This document shows positions 25,002-33,098 of a stretch of DNA of 64,000 nucleotides, in pieces. The stretch covers positions 1 to 64,000 of the forward strand of contig JAJDHV010000002.1 of NCBI GenBank assembly GCA_030266365.1. Direction: 5' to 3'. Position 1 is the first letter of the stretch; every line of letters starts with the position of its first letter. The DNA comes from Synergistaceae bacterium OttesenSCG-928-I11 (GTDB taxonomy: Bacteria; Synergistota; Synergistia; Synergistales; Synergistaceae). The position numbers and the translations under genes were made by a program. The notes beneath the pieces were generated by a model. That model did no database searches. It saw nothing but the letters and a program-made list of their open reading frames with translations, and had not been told where the DNA came from.

Positions 25002-26555
25002 ATGAAAAATTCCATAGGCAGAGAGATTCCGGACGAACTGCTCGCCGGCGGCAGAGAAATTTTTCGGGGGAACAACCACCGCGACGGCTACGGATATACG
25101 AAGGCGGGGCCGAAGGTCCGCGCCGCCGTGAAGCCGCAGGAGAGCAAGGTGGTGCCGACGCTGCGCGCGGCGATCGAGGCGTGCGGCCTCAGGAGCGGCA
25201 TGACCGTTTCGTTCCACCATCACTTCCGCGACGGGGACTACGTCGTCAACATGGTGATGCGCGAGATCGAGGCGATGGGCATCCGCGACATCACGATCGC
25301 GGCGTCCTCCGTCGGCAGCGCGCACGATCCGGTCGCCGCGATGATCGAGTCGGGCGTCGTCACGGGCTTGCAGACGAGCGGCATCCGCGGCCGGATGGGC
25401 GAGGTCGTGTCGCACGGAAAACTTGCGACGCCCGCCGTGATCCGATCGCACGGCGGACGCGTCCGCGCGATCGAGATGGGCGAGGTGCACATCGACGTCG
25501 CCTTCATCGGTGCGCCGTCGTGCGACGAGTTCGGCAACGCGCGCGGCAAGGGAGGCAAGTCGGACTGCGGCGTGCTCTCGTACGCCATGGTCGACGCGAA
25601 GTACGCCGACCGCGTCGTCGTGATCACGGACACCCTCGTCCCCTTCCCGAATTTCCCGCCGAGCATCGAGTCCGTCGACGTGGACTGTGTCGTCGTCGTG
25701 GACGAGATCGGGAACGCGAAAAAGATTGCAAGCCAGGCGATCCGTATCTCGCAGGATCCGCGCGAGCTGAAGATGGCGTCCGACTGCGCGCGCGTCATGG
25801 CGGCGCTGCCGTACTTCAAGGACGGATTCTCGTTCCAGACCGGGGCGGGCGGACCGTCCTTGGCGGTCAACCGCTTCATCGAACCGGTCATGCGCGAGCG
25901 CGGAATCAAGATGAAGTGGGCGCTGGGCGGCATCACGAAGCCGACGGTCGAGCTGCTCGAGCGCGGGCTGATCGAATGCATCGTCGACACGCAGGATTTC
26001 GACACGGACGCGGTCGCCTCGGTGCACGAGAACCGCAATCACTACGAAATTTCGACGTCGCAGTACGCGAACCCGATGAACAAGGGTGCGTTCGTCAACA
26101 AGCTGGACTTCGCCATTCTGGCGGCGCTCGAGATCGACACGGATTTCAACGTCAACGTCGTGACGGGGTCGGACGGCGTGCTGCGCGGCGCGCCGGGCGG
26201 GCACCCGGACGCAAGCGCGGGGGCGAAGTGCACGATCATCGTGACGCCCCTCGTGCGCGGACGCATCCCGACGGTCTGCGACCGCGTCGTGACGGTCACG
26301 ACGCCGGGCGAGTCCGTCGACGTGCTCGTCACGGACTACGGCATCGCCGTCAACCCGTCAAGGCCCGACATCGCGCGCGCGCTGGACGAGGCGCGCATCG
26401 CGCACACGACCATCGAGGCCCTGCGCGACCGCGCGTACGGCATGGTCGGCGTGCCGGACGAGATCGCGTTCGGCGACCACGTTGTCGCAATCGTCGAGGC
26501 GCGCGACGGAACGATCCTGGACGTCGTGTGGCAGGTCGAAGCGCACGACGCATAG
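25002..26555 (+). CDS. citF: Citrate lyase alpha subunit (citrate:acetyl-ACP transferase)
   Basis: Exchanges acetyl for citrate on the carrier protein. 517 residues, ATG immediately after the citE stop. Motifs seen: GREIPDELLAGGREIFRG, VSFHHHFRDGDYVVN, SGIRGRMGEVVSHG, VEMGEVHIDVAFIGAPS-like IEMGEVHIDVAFIGAPS, QTGAGGPSLAVNRF and VVTGSDGVLRGAPGGHPD. Last gene of citDEF, followed by a strong terminator at 26584. Confidence 0.97.
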   Translation: MKNSIGREIPDELLAGGREIFRGNNHRDGYGYTKAGPKVRAAVKPQESKVVPTLRAAIEACGLRSGMTVSFHHHFRDGDYVVNMVMREIEAMGIRDITIAASSVGSAHDPVAAMIESGVVTGLQTSGIRGRMGEVVSHGKLATPAVIRSHGGRVRAIEMGEVHIDVAFIGAPSCDEFGNARGKGGKSDCGVLSYAMVDAKYADRVVVITDTLVPFPNFPPSIESVDVDCVVVVDEIGNAKKIASQAIRISQDPRELKMASDCARVMAALPYFKDGFSFQTGAGGPSLAVNRFIEPVMRERGIKMKWALGGITKPTVELLERGLIECIVDTQDFDTDAVASVHENRNHYEISTSQYANPMNKGAFVNKLDFAILAALEIDTDFNVNVVTGSDGVLRGAPGGHPDASAGAKCTIIVTPLVRGRIPTVCDRVVTVTTPGESVDVLVTDYGIAVNPSRPDIARALDEARIAHTTIEALRDRAYGMVGVPDEIAFGDHVVAIVEARDGTILDVVWQVEAHDA

Positions 26556-26583
26556 GCAAAAATTTTTTTTCGGATTAAAAAAT

Positions 26584-26617
26584 GCGGCTTCCTCCACGAG
26601 GGGGAGCCGCGTTTTTT
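26584..26617 (+). terminator. Terminator of citDEF
   Basis: GCGGCTTCCTCC/GGGGGAGCCGC stem then GTTTTTT. Confidence 0.88.
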
Positions 26618-26618
26618 A

Positions 26619-26646
26619 TGATATAATTCGATTCAAACGAATCGAA
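26619..26646 (+). promoter_or_regulatory. Extended -10 promoter and operator of the toxin-antitoxin pair
   Basis: TGATATAAT (26619-26627) is an extended -10 with no good -35. It is followed at 26627-26646 by the inverted repeat TTCGATTC-AAAC-GAATCGAA, a likely autoregulatory site for the antitoxin complex. Confidence 0.7.
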
Positions 26647-26664
26647 CGATTGGAGGTCGCAACC

Positions 26665-26919
26665 ATGATCACATTGACGGCAAACGAAGCGAAGACCGGT
26701 TTCGGCGACATGCTCATGAAGGTCCAAAAAACCCCGGTACAGATCACGAAGAGCGGCAAGCCCGTCGCCGTCCTCCTCTCGCTGGAGGATTACGAGGCGG
26801 CGGAGGAAATGAAGCTGCGGGAGCTTAGAAAGATCATTGAAAACGGCGAGAGAGAGTTGGCAAATGGCGACTATACGGACGGCAAGACGTTTATGCGAGA
26901 GCTGATCGATGGAATTTGA
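26665..26919 (+). CDS. Phd/YefM family antitoxin
   Basis: 84 residues, ATG 26665 after TTGGAGG. N-terminal MITLTANEAKTGFGDMLMKV and ITKSGKPVAVLLSLEDYEA are the DNA-binding Phd/YefM fold. The acidic C-terminal part would neutralise the toxin. It overlaps the toxin gene by 11 bases. A palindromic operator lies in its promoter. Confidence 0.92.
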   Translation: MITLTANEAKTGFGDMLMKVQKTPVQITKSGKPVAVLLSLEDYEAAEEMKLRELRKIIENGERELANGDYTDGKTFMRELIDGI

Positions 26920-27232
26920 TCGTATGGCCGAATATACAATACTCGCCCAGGCACGGAAGCATATAAGCGGGATTCGAGATTATACGGTCGAGAACTGGGG
27001 TGGCGATCAGGCGAAAAATTATCTCGCTGAAATGAATGTCGTTTTCGACTTTCTGGCGCAAAACCCCGATGTCGGAGCGAACCGAAGCGACGACTTGAAA
27101 CCTGGAATCATGAGCTTCGTGTATCGAAGCCACGTCATCTACTACAGAAAATCAAGGGCGAATATCGTCATCGTCGCGGTCTTGCATCAGAGTATGGTCC
27201 CACAAAAGCATCTTTTCGAAGTGGGCCCTTAG
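26909..27232 (+). CDS. RelE/ParE family toxin
   Basis: 107 residues with the type II RelE/ParE fold: ARKHISGIRDYTVENWGGDQAKNYL as the helical hairpin, then FVYRSHVIYYRK and IVIVAVLHQSM as the final strands. ParE members poison gyrase and RelE members cut ribosome-bound mRNA; the target here cannot be told. ATG 26909 overlaps the antitoxin; ATG 26924 is a possible alternative. Confidence 0.88.
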   Translation: MEFDRMAEYTILAQARKHISGIRDYTVENWGGDQAKNYLAEMNVVFDFLAQNPDVGANRSDDLKPGIMSFVYRSHVIYYRKSRANIVIVAVLHQSMVPQKHLFEVGP

Positions 27233-27265
27233 CGAACATACGTTCTTATTTTCTCCGCGTCGTCG

Positions 27266-27280
27266 TATAATGCCCGCATG
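27266..27280 (+). promoter_or_regulatory. Promoter placing the MATE start at the transcript 5' end
   Basis: TATAAT at 27266-27271 is only 6 bases before the ATG at 27278, and no Shine-Dalgarno is present. This implies a leaderless mRNA. The -35 (TTCTTA, 17 bases upstream) is weak. Confidence 0.55.
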
Positions 27281-28648
27281 AATGAATCGGCAAGAAAAAA
27301 ATACGATCTGACGAGAGGCGGCATTCTCGATCGGCTGTTGCTCGTCGCGCTGCCGATCATCGGGACGCAGCTTGTGCAGATGAGCTACAACCTCACGGAC
27401 ATGTTCCTGCTGGGGCGCGTGGGGAGCGATGCGGTTGCCGCGAGCGGGTCCGCCGGGATGTTCATCTGGCTCTCGAACGGCCTGATGCTGCTTGGGCGGA
27501 TGGGCGCGGAGATCGGCGTCGCGCAGAGCGTGGGGCGCGGCGACGTCGAGTCGGCGCGGCGATTTTCGCAGCACTCGCTGATCGTCGCACTGGTCGTCGG
27601 CTCGATCTACGCGCTGGTCTGTCTCTTTTTTTCGCACGACCTGATCGGTTTTTTCCGCATTCGGGAGGCGGAGGTGGCGGCGGATGCCGCGCGCTATCTT
27701 TCGATCGTGGCGGTCGCGATGCCTGGGGCCTTCGTCAACGCGTCCGTCGTCGGGACGTTCAACGGCTCGGGCAACTCGCGCATGCCGTTTTTCATCAATC
27801 TCACCGGCCTGGGGCTCAACATCCTGCTCGACCCGATCTTCATCTTCGTGCTCGGCATGGGCGTAGCGGGAGCGGCGATTGCGACCGCCATCGCGCAGAC
27901 GTGCGTCTGCGTCCTGATGTTGCGCGCGCTCATCGGGCGGCGCGACCGCCCGTTCGAACGCTATGCCTTCTTCGAGCGGATGCAGGTGGCGCGCGTCCGG
28001 CAGATTTTGCGATGGAGCTTTCCGATCTGCACGGAGAGCGTCCTCTTCACATTTTTCTCGCTGTTCACGTCGCGGTTCGTGGCGTTGTTCGGCGCGGGGG
28101 CGATTGCGGTGTACCGGGTCGGCAGCCAGATCGAGTCGCTCAGTTGGCTGACGTGCATCGGTTTTTCGACAGCGATCACGGCCTTTGTCGGACAGAACTA
28201 CGGTGCCGGTGAGTGGGGACGGATTCGTGATGGGGTCCGCGTGTCGTTTGCCGCCGTTTCGGCCTGGGGCGTCATGGTCACGCTCGTCCTGGCGTTTGCC
28301 GGTGGCGGGCTGTTCGCTTTTTTCCTCCCCGACGAGACGCTCACGGAGATGGGGCGGACGTTTCTGCGCATCCTCGCGTTCTGCCAGATCCTCGGTTGCC
28401 TCGAAGCGGCGTCGAGCGGTTCGTTCCGCGGGCTCGGAAAGACGCTGCCCCCTTCGCTGGTCAGCATCGCCTGCAACGGCCTGCGCGTGCCGCTCTCGTA
28501 CGCGTTGTCGCAGACCGCGCTCGGCCTGAACGGCATTTGGATCGGCATGACGGTCGGCGCCGCGATGCGCGGGGTCTTGCTCACGCCCTGGCTCCTGCGG
28601 ACGCTGCGGGATATCGTTGGAAAAAATTCATCGAAAGGGGTTATATAA
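27278..28648 (+). CDS. MATE family efflux transporter
   Basis: 456 residues, about 12 membrane helices in two MatE halves. DRLLLVALPIIGTQLVQMSYNL-type first helix with NLTDMFLLGRVGSDAV, VGTFNGSGNSRMPF near 160, and second half with QNYGAGEWGRI. NorM/DinF-like pumps export organic cations or drugs with Na+ or H+. Substrate unknown. The next gene starts at the following base pair. Confidence 0.94.
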   Translation: MNESARKKYDLTRGGILDRLLLVALPIIGTQLVQMSYNLTDMFLLGRVGSDAVAASGSAGMFIWLSNGLMLLGRMGAEIGVAQSVGRGDVESARRFSQHSLIVALVVGSIYALVCLFFSHDLIGFFRIREAEVAADAARYLSIVAVAMPGAFVNASVVGTFNGSGNSRMPFFINLTGLGLNILLDPIFIFVLGMGVAGAAIATAIAQTCVCVLMLRALIGRRDRPFERYAFFERMQVARVRQILRWSFPICTESVLFTFFSLFTSRFVALFGAGAIAVYRVGSQIESLSWLTCIGFSTAITAFVGQNYGAGEWGRIRDGVRVSFAAVSAWGVMVTLVLAFAGGGLFAFFLPDETLTEMGRTFLRILAFCQILGCLEAASSGSFRGLGKTLPPSLVSIACNGLRVPLSYALSQTALGLNGIWIGMTVGAAMRGVLLTPWLLRTLRDIVGKNSSKGVI

Positions 28649-29599
28649 ATGAAACGGAGGGCAATCGTTGTCGCTGTGGTTTTCGCGTTGAATCTCGCAC
28701 TCTTGGGCGGCGTCTGTGCCGGGGAGGGAATTGCGCGGGGGATCGCACCGCTCGTCGACATCGACCCGGAGGGCGGCGCGGACAGCTACGCCGGGAAAGG
28801 GGACAACCCCGCGTCGCGCTACTACGTCAACATGGACTTTTACAACGCGAAATCCGACGGGATGCTCGCGATCATCCCGCACTACCGGACATACCAGCAG
28901 ACCGCCGAGTGGTCGTGCGGCAACGCGGTCGCGCTCGCGGCGCTGCACCACTTCGGCATCTCGAAATACAGCGAGTGGGACATCGCTGTGACGATGGGGA
29001 GTCACGCGGACGGCAACACGCCGGGTGCGTTGCCGGGGACGGCCTCGAAGTTCGGCGACTATGGCACCGACGTCGCGCAGATGACGCGCTTCTTCCGCCG
29101 CGTCGACGGGGTCGAGGTGCTCGAGACCAGTTATCGCGCCGTGTATACTCCTTCCGACCTGCTCACGGTCGGTGACGGCGTTCCCGAGAGCATGGCGGGC
29201 AACCTCCCCCCGACGTTTTCGGAAAAGAGCCTCTATACCTCCGAGAACGACGACGACAGCGAGGCATGGGTGGCGGACGCGAAGGACAGCTATTTCGTGC
29301 GTTGGCTCACGGGACATATCGAGCGCGGCAACGTCGTTATGGTCGAGTGGGCCGACTGGGACGGGCACTGGACGGCCATCGTCGGCTACGACAACAACGG
29401 AACGCCCGGTATCGGCGACGATATTCTCATTTTCGCCGACCCGTACGACACCTCCGACCACATGCAGGACGGTTACGCCGTCTTCCCGCTCGAGCGGTGG
29501 TTCCGTAACTGGAACGACCGGACCGTCGCGCGGAAGCCGTACCAGTTGCAACCCTACCTGGTGCTCGGCCGCGCACACTTGCCAAACGAAAGCGACTAG
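28649..29599 (+). CDS. Secreted C39-like cysteine peptidase family protein
   Basis: 316 residues with a cleavable signal peptide (MKRRAIVVAVVFALNLALLG, then VCAGEG). A papain-like C39 fold is suggested by YQQTAEWSCGNAVALAALHHFGI (Cys near residue 90), WDGHWTAIVGYD (His near 246) and ILIFADPYD (Asp). No ABC transporter is fused or adjacent, so this is not a bacteriocin exporter; it probably acts outside the membrane on an unknown substrate. It directly follows the MATE gene. Confidence 0.82.
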   Translation: MKRRAIVVAVVFALNLALLGGVCAGEGIARGIAPLVDIDPEGGADSYAGKGDNPASRYYVNMDFYNAKSDGMLAIIPHYRTYQQTAEWSCGNAVALAALHHFGISKYSEWDIAVTMGSHADGNTPGALPGTASKFGDYGTDVAQMTRFFRRVDGVEVLETSYRAVYTPSDLLTVGDGVPESMAGNLPPTFSEKSLYTSENDDDSEAWVADAKDSYFVRWLTGHIERGNVVMVEWADWDGHWTAIVGYDNNGTPGIGDDILIFADPYDTSDHMQDGYAVFPLERWFRNWNDRTVARKPYQLQPYLVLGRAHLPNESD

Positions 29600-29622
29600 A
29601 ACACCTCGCGACGCATACAACA

Positions 29623-29658
29623 AGCGGCGGTTCCGCCCACGAGGCGGGACCGCCGCTT
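29623..29658. terminator. Shared terminator between the C39 gene and citG
   Basis: AAGCGGCGGTTCCGCC/GGCGGGACCGCCGCTT stem; short T runs on each side. Serves converging genes. Confidence 0.85.
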
Positions 29659-29673
29659 TGTGTTGTGCCGAAA

Positions 29674-30549
29674 TCAGGACGAGTCCAGAAAAACCGTCAC
29701 GGCGAGCAGGTCGGCGCAGCCACCCGGGCTGATGTTTTTTAGGATGAAGTCGCGGTCCATCTCCGCCACGGCGTGCCTGCCCGCAGCCGTCGTCATGCCG
29801 CCCTTGGCAAGGACGTCCGCCGCGCGCTCGCGCACGTAGTGCGATGTCGCGAGGTTGTGGCGCGAGATGACGTTCGTGTCGTGAACGGCAACCATCAAAT
29901 GCAGTAGTGTCTGTACGAGTACGTCGTTCTCCGGCGCGCCGTTTTTTTTCATCTCCCGATATGCGGGAAGCCCCACGCGCAGCACCGACGGAAAGCCGTC
30001 CTCCGCCTCGCCCCGCACGCCGCGGATGCCGTGCTCCAGAAAGACGCGCTCGCCCTTCGTGAGGATTTTTTTCCTCTCCAATGCGGCGTAGGCTTCGTCG
30101 CAGATTCCGGTGCACAGCTCGGCGGACATGCGGCAAATTTCCTCCGCTGATGTGTTGGCTGCGAGAGAGGCCCTGCCCGCCGCGCCGCAGACGAGGCCAA
30201 GCGAAAAGATCGCGCCCTTGTGCGTGTTGACGCCCCCGGTCGCCGCGAACATTTTTTTCTCCGCATCGAGCCCAGCCCGCTGTAAATGCCGAAACGCATC
30301 GCGCGCGAAAAGGGCGCGCGTCTCCGCGCCGATCTCCGCGAAATGCTCGAACGATTTTCGCAGCGCAGAGGCGGACGCCATGAATGTGAAAAAATCCATG
30401 TCGTCGTGCGCGCCGTTGTTGGCACGGTCGACGAGCCCCGGTTTCGGTGTCGCCGAGACTTCGCAGAGCATGGAAAAAAGCGCGCGGTCGCCGATTGCCT
30501 CGGCGTCGCCGCCGCCGGTAAAAATTTTTATCTCTTGCTCGTCCAACAC
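29674..30549 (-). CDS. citG: Triphosphoribosyl-dephospho-CoA synthase
   Basis: Makes the precursor of the citrate lyase prosthetic group from ATP and dephospho-CoA. GTG at 30549 follows GGAGGGGG by about 7 bases; the longer frame to 30765 would run through the divergent promoter and is rejected. About 291 residues. Motifs: LCEVSATPKPGLVDRANNGAHDDMD, AATGGVNTHKGAIFSLGL, VHDTNVISRHN and NISPGGCADLLAVTVFL. No citX is seen nearby. Divergent from the regulator gene. Confidence 0.95.
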   Translation of the reverse strand: MLDEQEIKIFTGGGDAEAIGDRALFSMLCEVSATPKPGLVDRANNGAHDDMDFFTFMASASALRKSFEHFAEIGAETRALFARDAFRHLQRAGLDAEKKMFAATGGVNTHKGAIFSLGLVCGAAGRASLAANTSAEEICRMSAELCTGICDEAYAALERKKILTKGERVFLEHGIRGVRGEAEDGFPSVLRVGLPAYREMKKNGAPENDVLVQTLLHLMVAVHDTNVISRHNLATSHYVRERAADVLAKGGMTTAAGRHAVAEMDRDFILKNISPGGCADLLAVTVFLDSS

Positions 30550-30647
30550 CGATCCGCCCCCTCCGAAGTTCGTGCGTAATATATCATCATTCGCTCGCGC
30601 TTGCGTGTCGCTCGCGAAAAAATATGTCGTATTTCCGCTTTTGCATC

Positions 30648-30677
30648 TTGACAAAACGTCGCAGCGCTTCATAATAA
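30648..30677 (+). promoter_or_regulatory. Promoter of the GntR regulator gene
   Basis: TTGACA at 30648-30653, 17 bases, ATAATA at 30671-30676. Same architecture as the citD promoter. Confidence 0.75.
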
Positions 30678-30687
30678 TTGATAATTG

Positions 30688-30718
30688 GTATACGGGATCC
30701 CAGATACGGAATCCAAAA
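30688..30718 (+). promoter_or_regulatory. Candidate operator, citG/gntR copy
   Basis: Second copy of the 31-base sequence (begins GTATACGGGATCCCAGATAC), lying 11 bases after the -10 and just ahead of the regulator start. Suggests autoregulation and shared control of the citrate genes. Confidence 0.7.
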
Positions 30719-30740
30719 ACCACCGCAAGGGGGAGGCAGC

Positions 30741-31454
30741 ATGGGCGATTTGCAGGCCATCGCACCGGCTCAATCGATTAGAGAGGTTGTTTACGATCAA
30801 TTGAAGGGCGCCATTTTGTCCGGCACTTTCGGGGACGGCGAGCGATTGGTCGAGCACGACATCGCGGAGCGTTTGCAGGTGAGCCGCACGCCGGTGCGCG
30901 AGGCGCTGCGCCGCCTCGAATCGGAGGGGATCGTCGAGGCGCTGCCCAAGCAGGGGTTGGTCGTCAAAAACTATACGGACGAAGAGATCCGCGAGATCTA
31001 TCTGATTCGCGAAGCGTTGGAGAGCCTTGCTGCAGAGTACGCGGCGAGGAACGCGACGGACGAGGATATCGCGGAGCTGGAACGCCTGGTGGACGAGATG
31101 GACCGCGCGCACATGGCGCCGGACGTCGGCAGCAGGGAGTCGATCGCGGCGCATCAGAATTTTTCCGAGGCGTACAACCGGGCTTCGCACATGCCGACGC
31201 TCGTCCATATGATCGAGTCCATAAAAGAGCAGCTCGCACGGTGCCGCACGGTCTCGCTGCGGCGTGGAGAGCGGCGCGCGGCGGCCCAGCGCGAGCACCG
31301 CGAACTGTTCGAGGCGCTGAAGCGGCGGGATGCGGAGATGGCGTCCGTCCTGACGAAGCGGCACCTGCAAAACGCCTCGGCGGCTTATTTCAAATCGGCA
31401 AAAGGTTCGGTAAAAGACTCGGCAGAAAACGATGGAGGTGAAAAAGCGGAATAG
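30741..31454 (+). CDS. GntR family regulator, FCD (FadR-like) class
   Basis: About 237 residues; ATG 30741 after GGGGGAGG. Winged helix at 10-75: VVYDQLKGAILSGTFGDGERL, LQVSRTPVREALRRLESEG (recognition helix), GLVVKNYT. The C-terminal all-helical FCD ligand domain (80-220) contains YLIREALESLAAEYAA and an EHRELFEAL helix with potential metal/ligand His. It heads the tct transporter genes and is divergent from citG, so it likely senses citrate or a related acid and controls this locus through the 31-bp site. Confidence 0.93.
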   Translation: MGDLQAIAPAQSIREVVYDQLKGAILSGTFGDGERLVEHDIAERLQVSRTPVREALRRLESEGIVEALPKQGLVVKNYTDEEIREIYLIREALESLAAEYAARNATDEDIAELERLVDEMDRAHMAPDVGSRESIAAHQNFSEAYNRASHMPTLVHMIESIKEQLARCRTVSLRRGERRAAAQREHRELFEALKRRDAEMASVLTKRHLQNASAAYFKSAKGSVKDSAENDGGEKAE

Positions 31455-31552
31455 CGGGAGCGGGAACATCGTCAACATGCGCGCAAACGGCACCCGGCTG
31501 GTTCCGGGATGGAATGCACCACTTGTTTTTATCGTGAAAGGAGTCTTGTGTA

Positions 31553-32533
31553 ATGCGTAAGATGGCACTGTTTCTCATGAGCATGGTTCTTCTGGCAATG
31601 GCTGCGGGCGTCGCGCTGGCGGCGGACTACCCGAGCAAGAACTTCGAGTGCATCGCCCCCGCGGGCCCCGGTGGCGGCTGGGACACGACGATGCGCATGG
31701 TCGCGAAGGTCCTCACCGAAAAGGGCCTCATCAAGACGGCGATGCCGGTCGTCAACAAGCCGGGCGGCGGCGGCGGCGTGGCTTTGACCTACATGCAGCG
31801 CAAGAAGGGCGATCCCTATTCGCTCATCGTCTACTCGCCCCCCCTCATCCTCATCAACCTCACGGGACAGAGCAAGCTCGGCTACAAAGACGTGACCCCG
31901 ATCTCGATGCTGATCAACGACTTCGGCGCGTTCGCCGTTCCGAAAAACTCTCCCTATAACACGATCGACGAGCTCTTCGACGCCCTCAAGAAGGACCCGA
32001 AGAGCGTGAAGATCGGCGGCACGAGCTCGATGGGCAGCATGGACCACGTCCAGTTCATGGTCGCGGCAAAGGCGGCGGGCGTCAGTGACCTCACCGCCCT
32101 CCAGTACATCGCCTTCCAGGGCGGCGAAGGTCTGGCCTCTCTTATGGGCGCGCACATCGACGTTCTCTCGACCGGCATGGCCGAGCTCGTGGGGCCGAAG
32201 GAGTCCGGCGACATCAAGGTTCTCGCCGTGACCGCGCCGAAGCGCATCCCGACCGGCCCGCTCTCCGACGTCCCGACGCTCAAAGAGCGCGGCATCGACG
32301 CCGAGTACGTCAACTGGCGCGGCATCTTCGGCGCACCCGGCATGCCGGAGGCCGAGAAGAAGTTCATGGCGGACGCCCTGAAACAGATGGCGGAGACGCC
32401 CGAGTGGAAAGAAATCTGCGCCCGCAACGGATGGGTCGAGGCGTACATGACCCCGGACGAGTTCGGCGCGTTCTTGGACAAGGTCAACGAGGACAACAAA
32501 GTTGTCCTCGAGGAGCTCGGCCTGCTCCAGTAA
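31553..32533 (+). CDS. tctC: Tripartite tricarboxylate transporter substrate-binding protein
   Basis: Periplasmic binding protein of the TTT family. 326 residues; signal peptide MRKMALFLMSMVLLAMAAGV ending ALA-A. Mature start YPSKNFECIAPAGPGGGWD is the ligand-phosphate-like loop typical of Bug/TctC proteins; VVNKPGGGGGVAL follows. GAAAGGAG precedes the ATG. Context with citrate lyase suggests citrate or another tricarboxylate. An intra-operon hairpin follows. Confidence 0.95.
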   Translation: MRKMALFLMSMVLLAMAAGVALAADYPSKNFECIAPAGPGGGWDTTMRMVAKVLTEKGLIKTAMPVVNKPGGGGGVALTYMQRKKGDPYSLIVYSPPLILINLTGQSKLGYKDVTPISMLINDFGAFAVPKNSPYNTIDELFDALKKDPKSVKIGGTSSMGSMDHVQFMVAAKAAGVSDLTALQYIAFQGGEGLASLMGAHIDVLSTGMAELVGPKESGDIKVLAVTAPKRIPTGPLSDVPTLKERGIDAEYVNWRGIFGAPGMPEAEKKFMADALKQMAETPEWKEICARNGWVEAYMTPDEFGAFLDKVNEDNKVVLEELGLLQ

Positions 32534-32549
32534 AACATATTGCGGCGAA

Positions 32550-32590
32550 GCGGGGCGTGTGGTGCGAGATCAACCGCACGCCCCGCTCTT
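32550..32590 (+). terminator. Partial terminator between tctC and tctB
   Basis: GCGGGGCGTGTGGT/ACCGCACGCCCCGC 14-bp stem followed by TCTTTT. It would let the binding protein be made in excess over the membrane subunits. Confidence 0.75.
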
Positions 32591-32602
32591 TTCAAGGAGG
32601 GA

Positions 32603-33082
32603 ATGGATTTGAGACCAAACGCATGGGTCGGACTTGTGGCGATCGTATTCGGCGTCGCGTACGGCATACAGGCTTGGGGCCTGCCGAGGGCCCGCATCGG
32701 CAACCCGATGGCGCCCGTTTATTTTCCGCTGGGACTCGCCGTACTGATGGTGCTGCTCGGTGCAATCGTCTTCATCATCGAAGCCCGCAAGGGGTTGAAC
32801 AGCGACGACAAGAGCAAACGCCCGAAGTTCCACTTTCAGAGTATGAAGCTGATCCTCTTCGTGATCGTGCTCTGTTTTCTCTACACGGCGCTCTTCGATC
32901 GCATCGGCTTTGTTTTTTCGACGATTCTCTTTCTGATGGCCATGCTGCTCGGGATCAACGGGGGAAGGGGCAAACTCGTGAAAAACACCGTCATCACGCT
33001 CGTCTTCTCGTTCGGCATGTGGTACATCTTCGTGAACATCTTCCAGATCAGTCTCCCCGCTTCGCCGCTGGGAATCTTCTAG
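32603..33082 (+). CDS. tctB: Tripartite tricarboxylate transporter small membrane subunit
   Basis: 159 residues; ATG 32603 follows AAGGAGG, upstream codons rejected. Four predicted membrane helices (LVAIVFGVAYGIQAWGL, PLGLAVLMVLLGAIVFII, LILFVIVLCFLYTALF, and a C-terminal one). Starts 16 bases before tctA. Confidence 0.93.
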   Translation: MDLRPNAWVGLVAIVFGVAYGIQAWGLPRARIGNPMAPVYFPLGLAVLMVLLGAIVFIIEARKGLNSDDKSKRPKFHFQSMKLILFVIVLCFLYTALFDRIGFVFSTILFLMAMLLGINGGRGKLVKNTVITLVFSFGMWYIFVNIFQISLPASPLGIF

Positions 33083-33098
33083 GGAGGGGGATCTGACA

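Noticed and set aside
28649-29599. Bacteriocin maturation peptidase
   Set aside because: C39-like catalytic residues are present, but there is a signal peptide and no ABC transporter or precursor peptide gene nearby.
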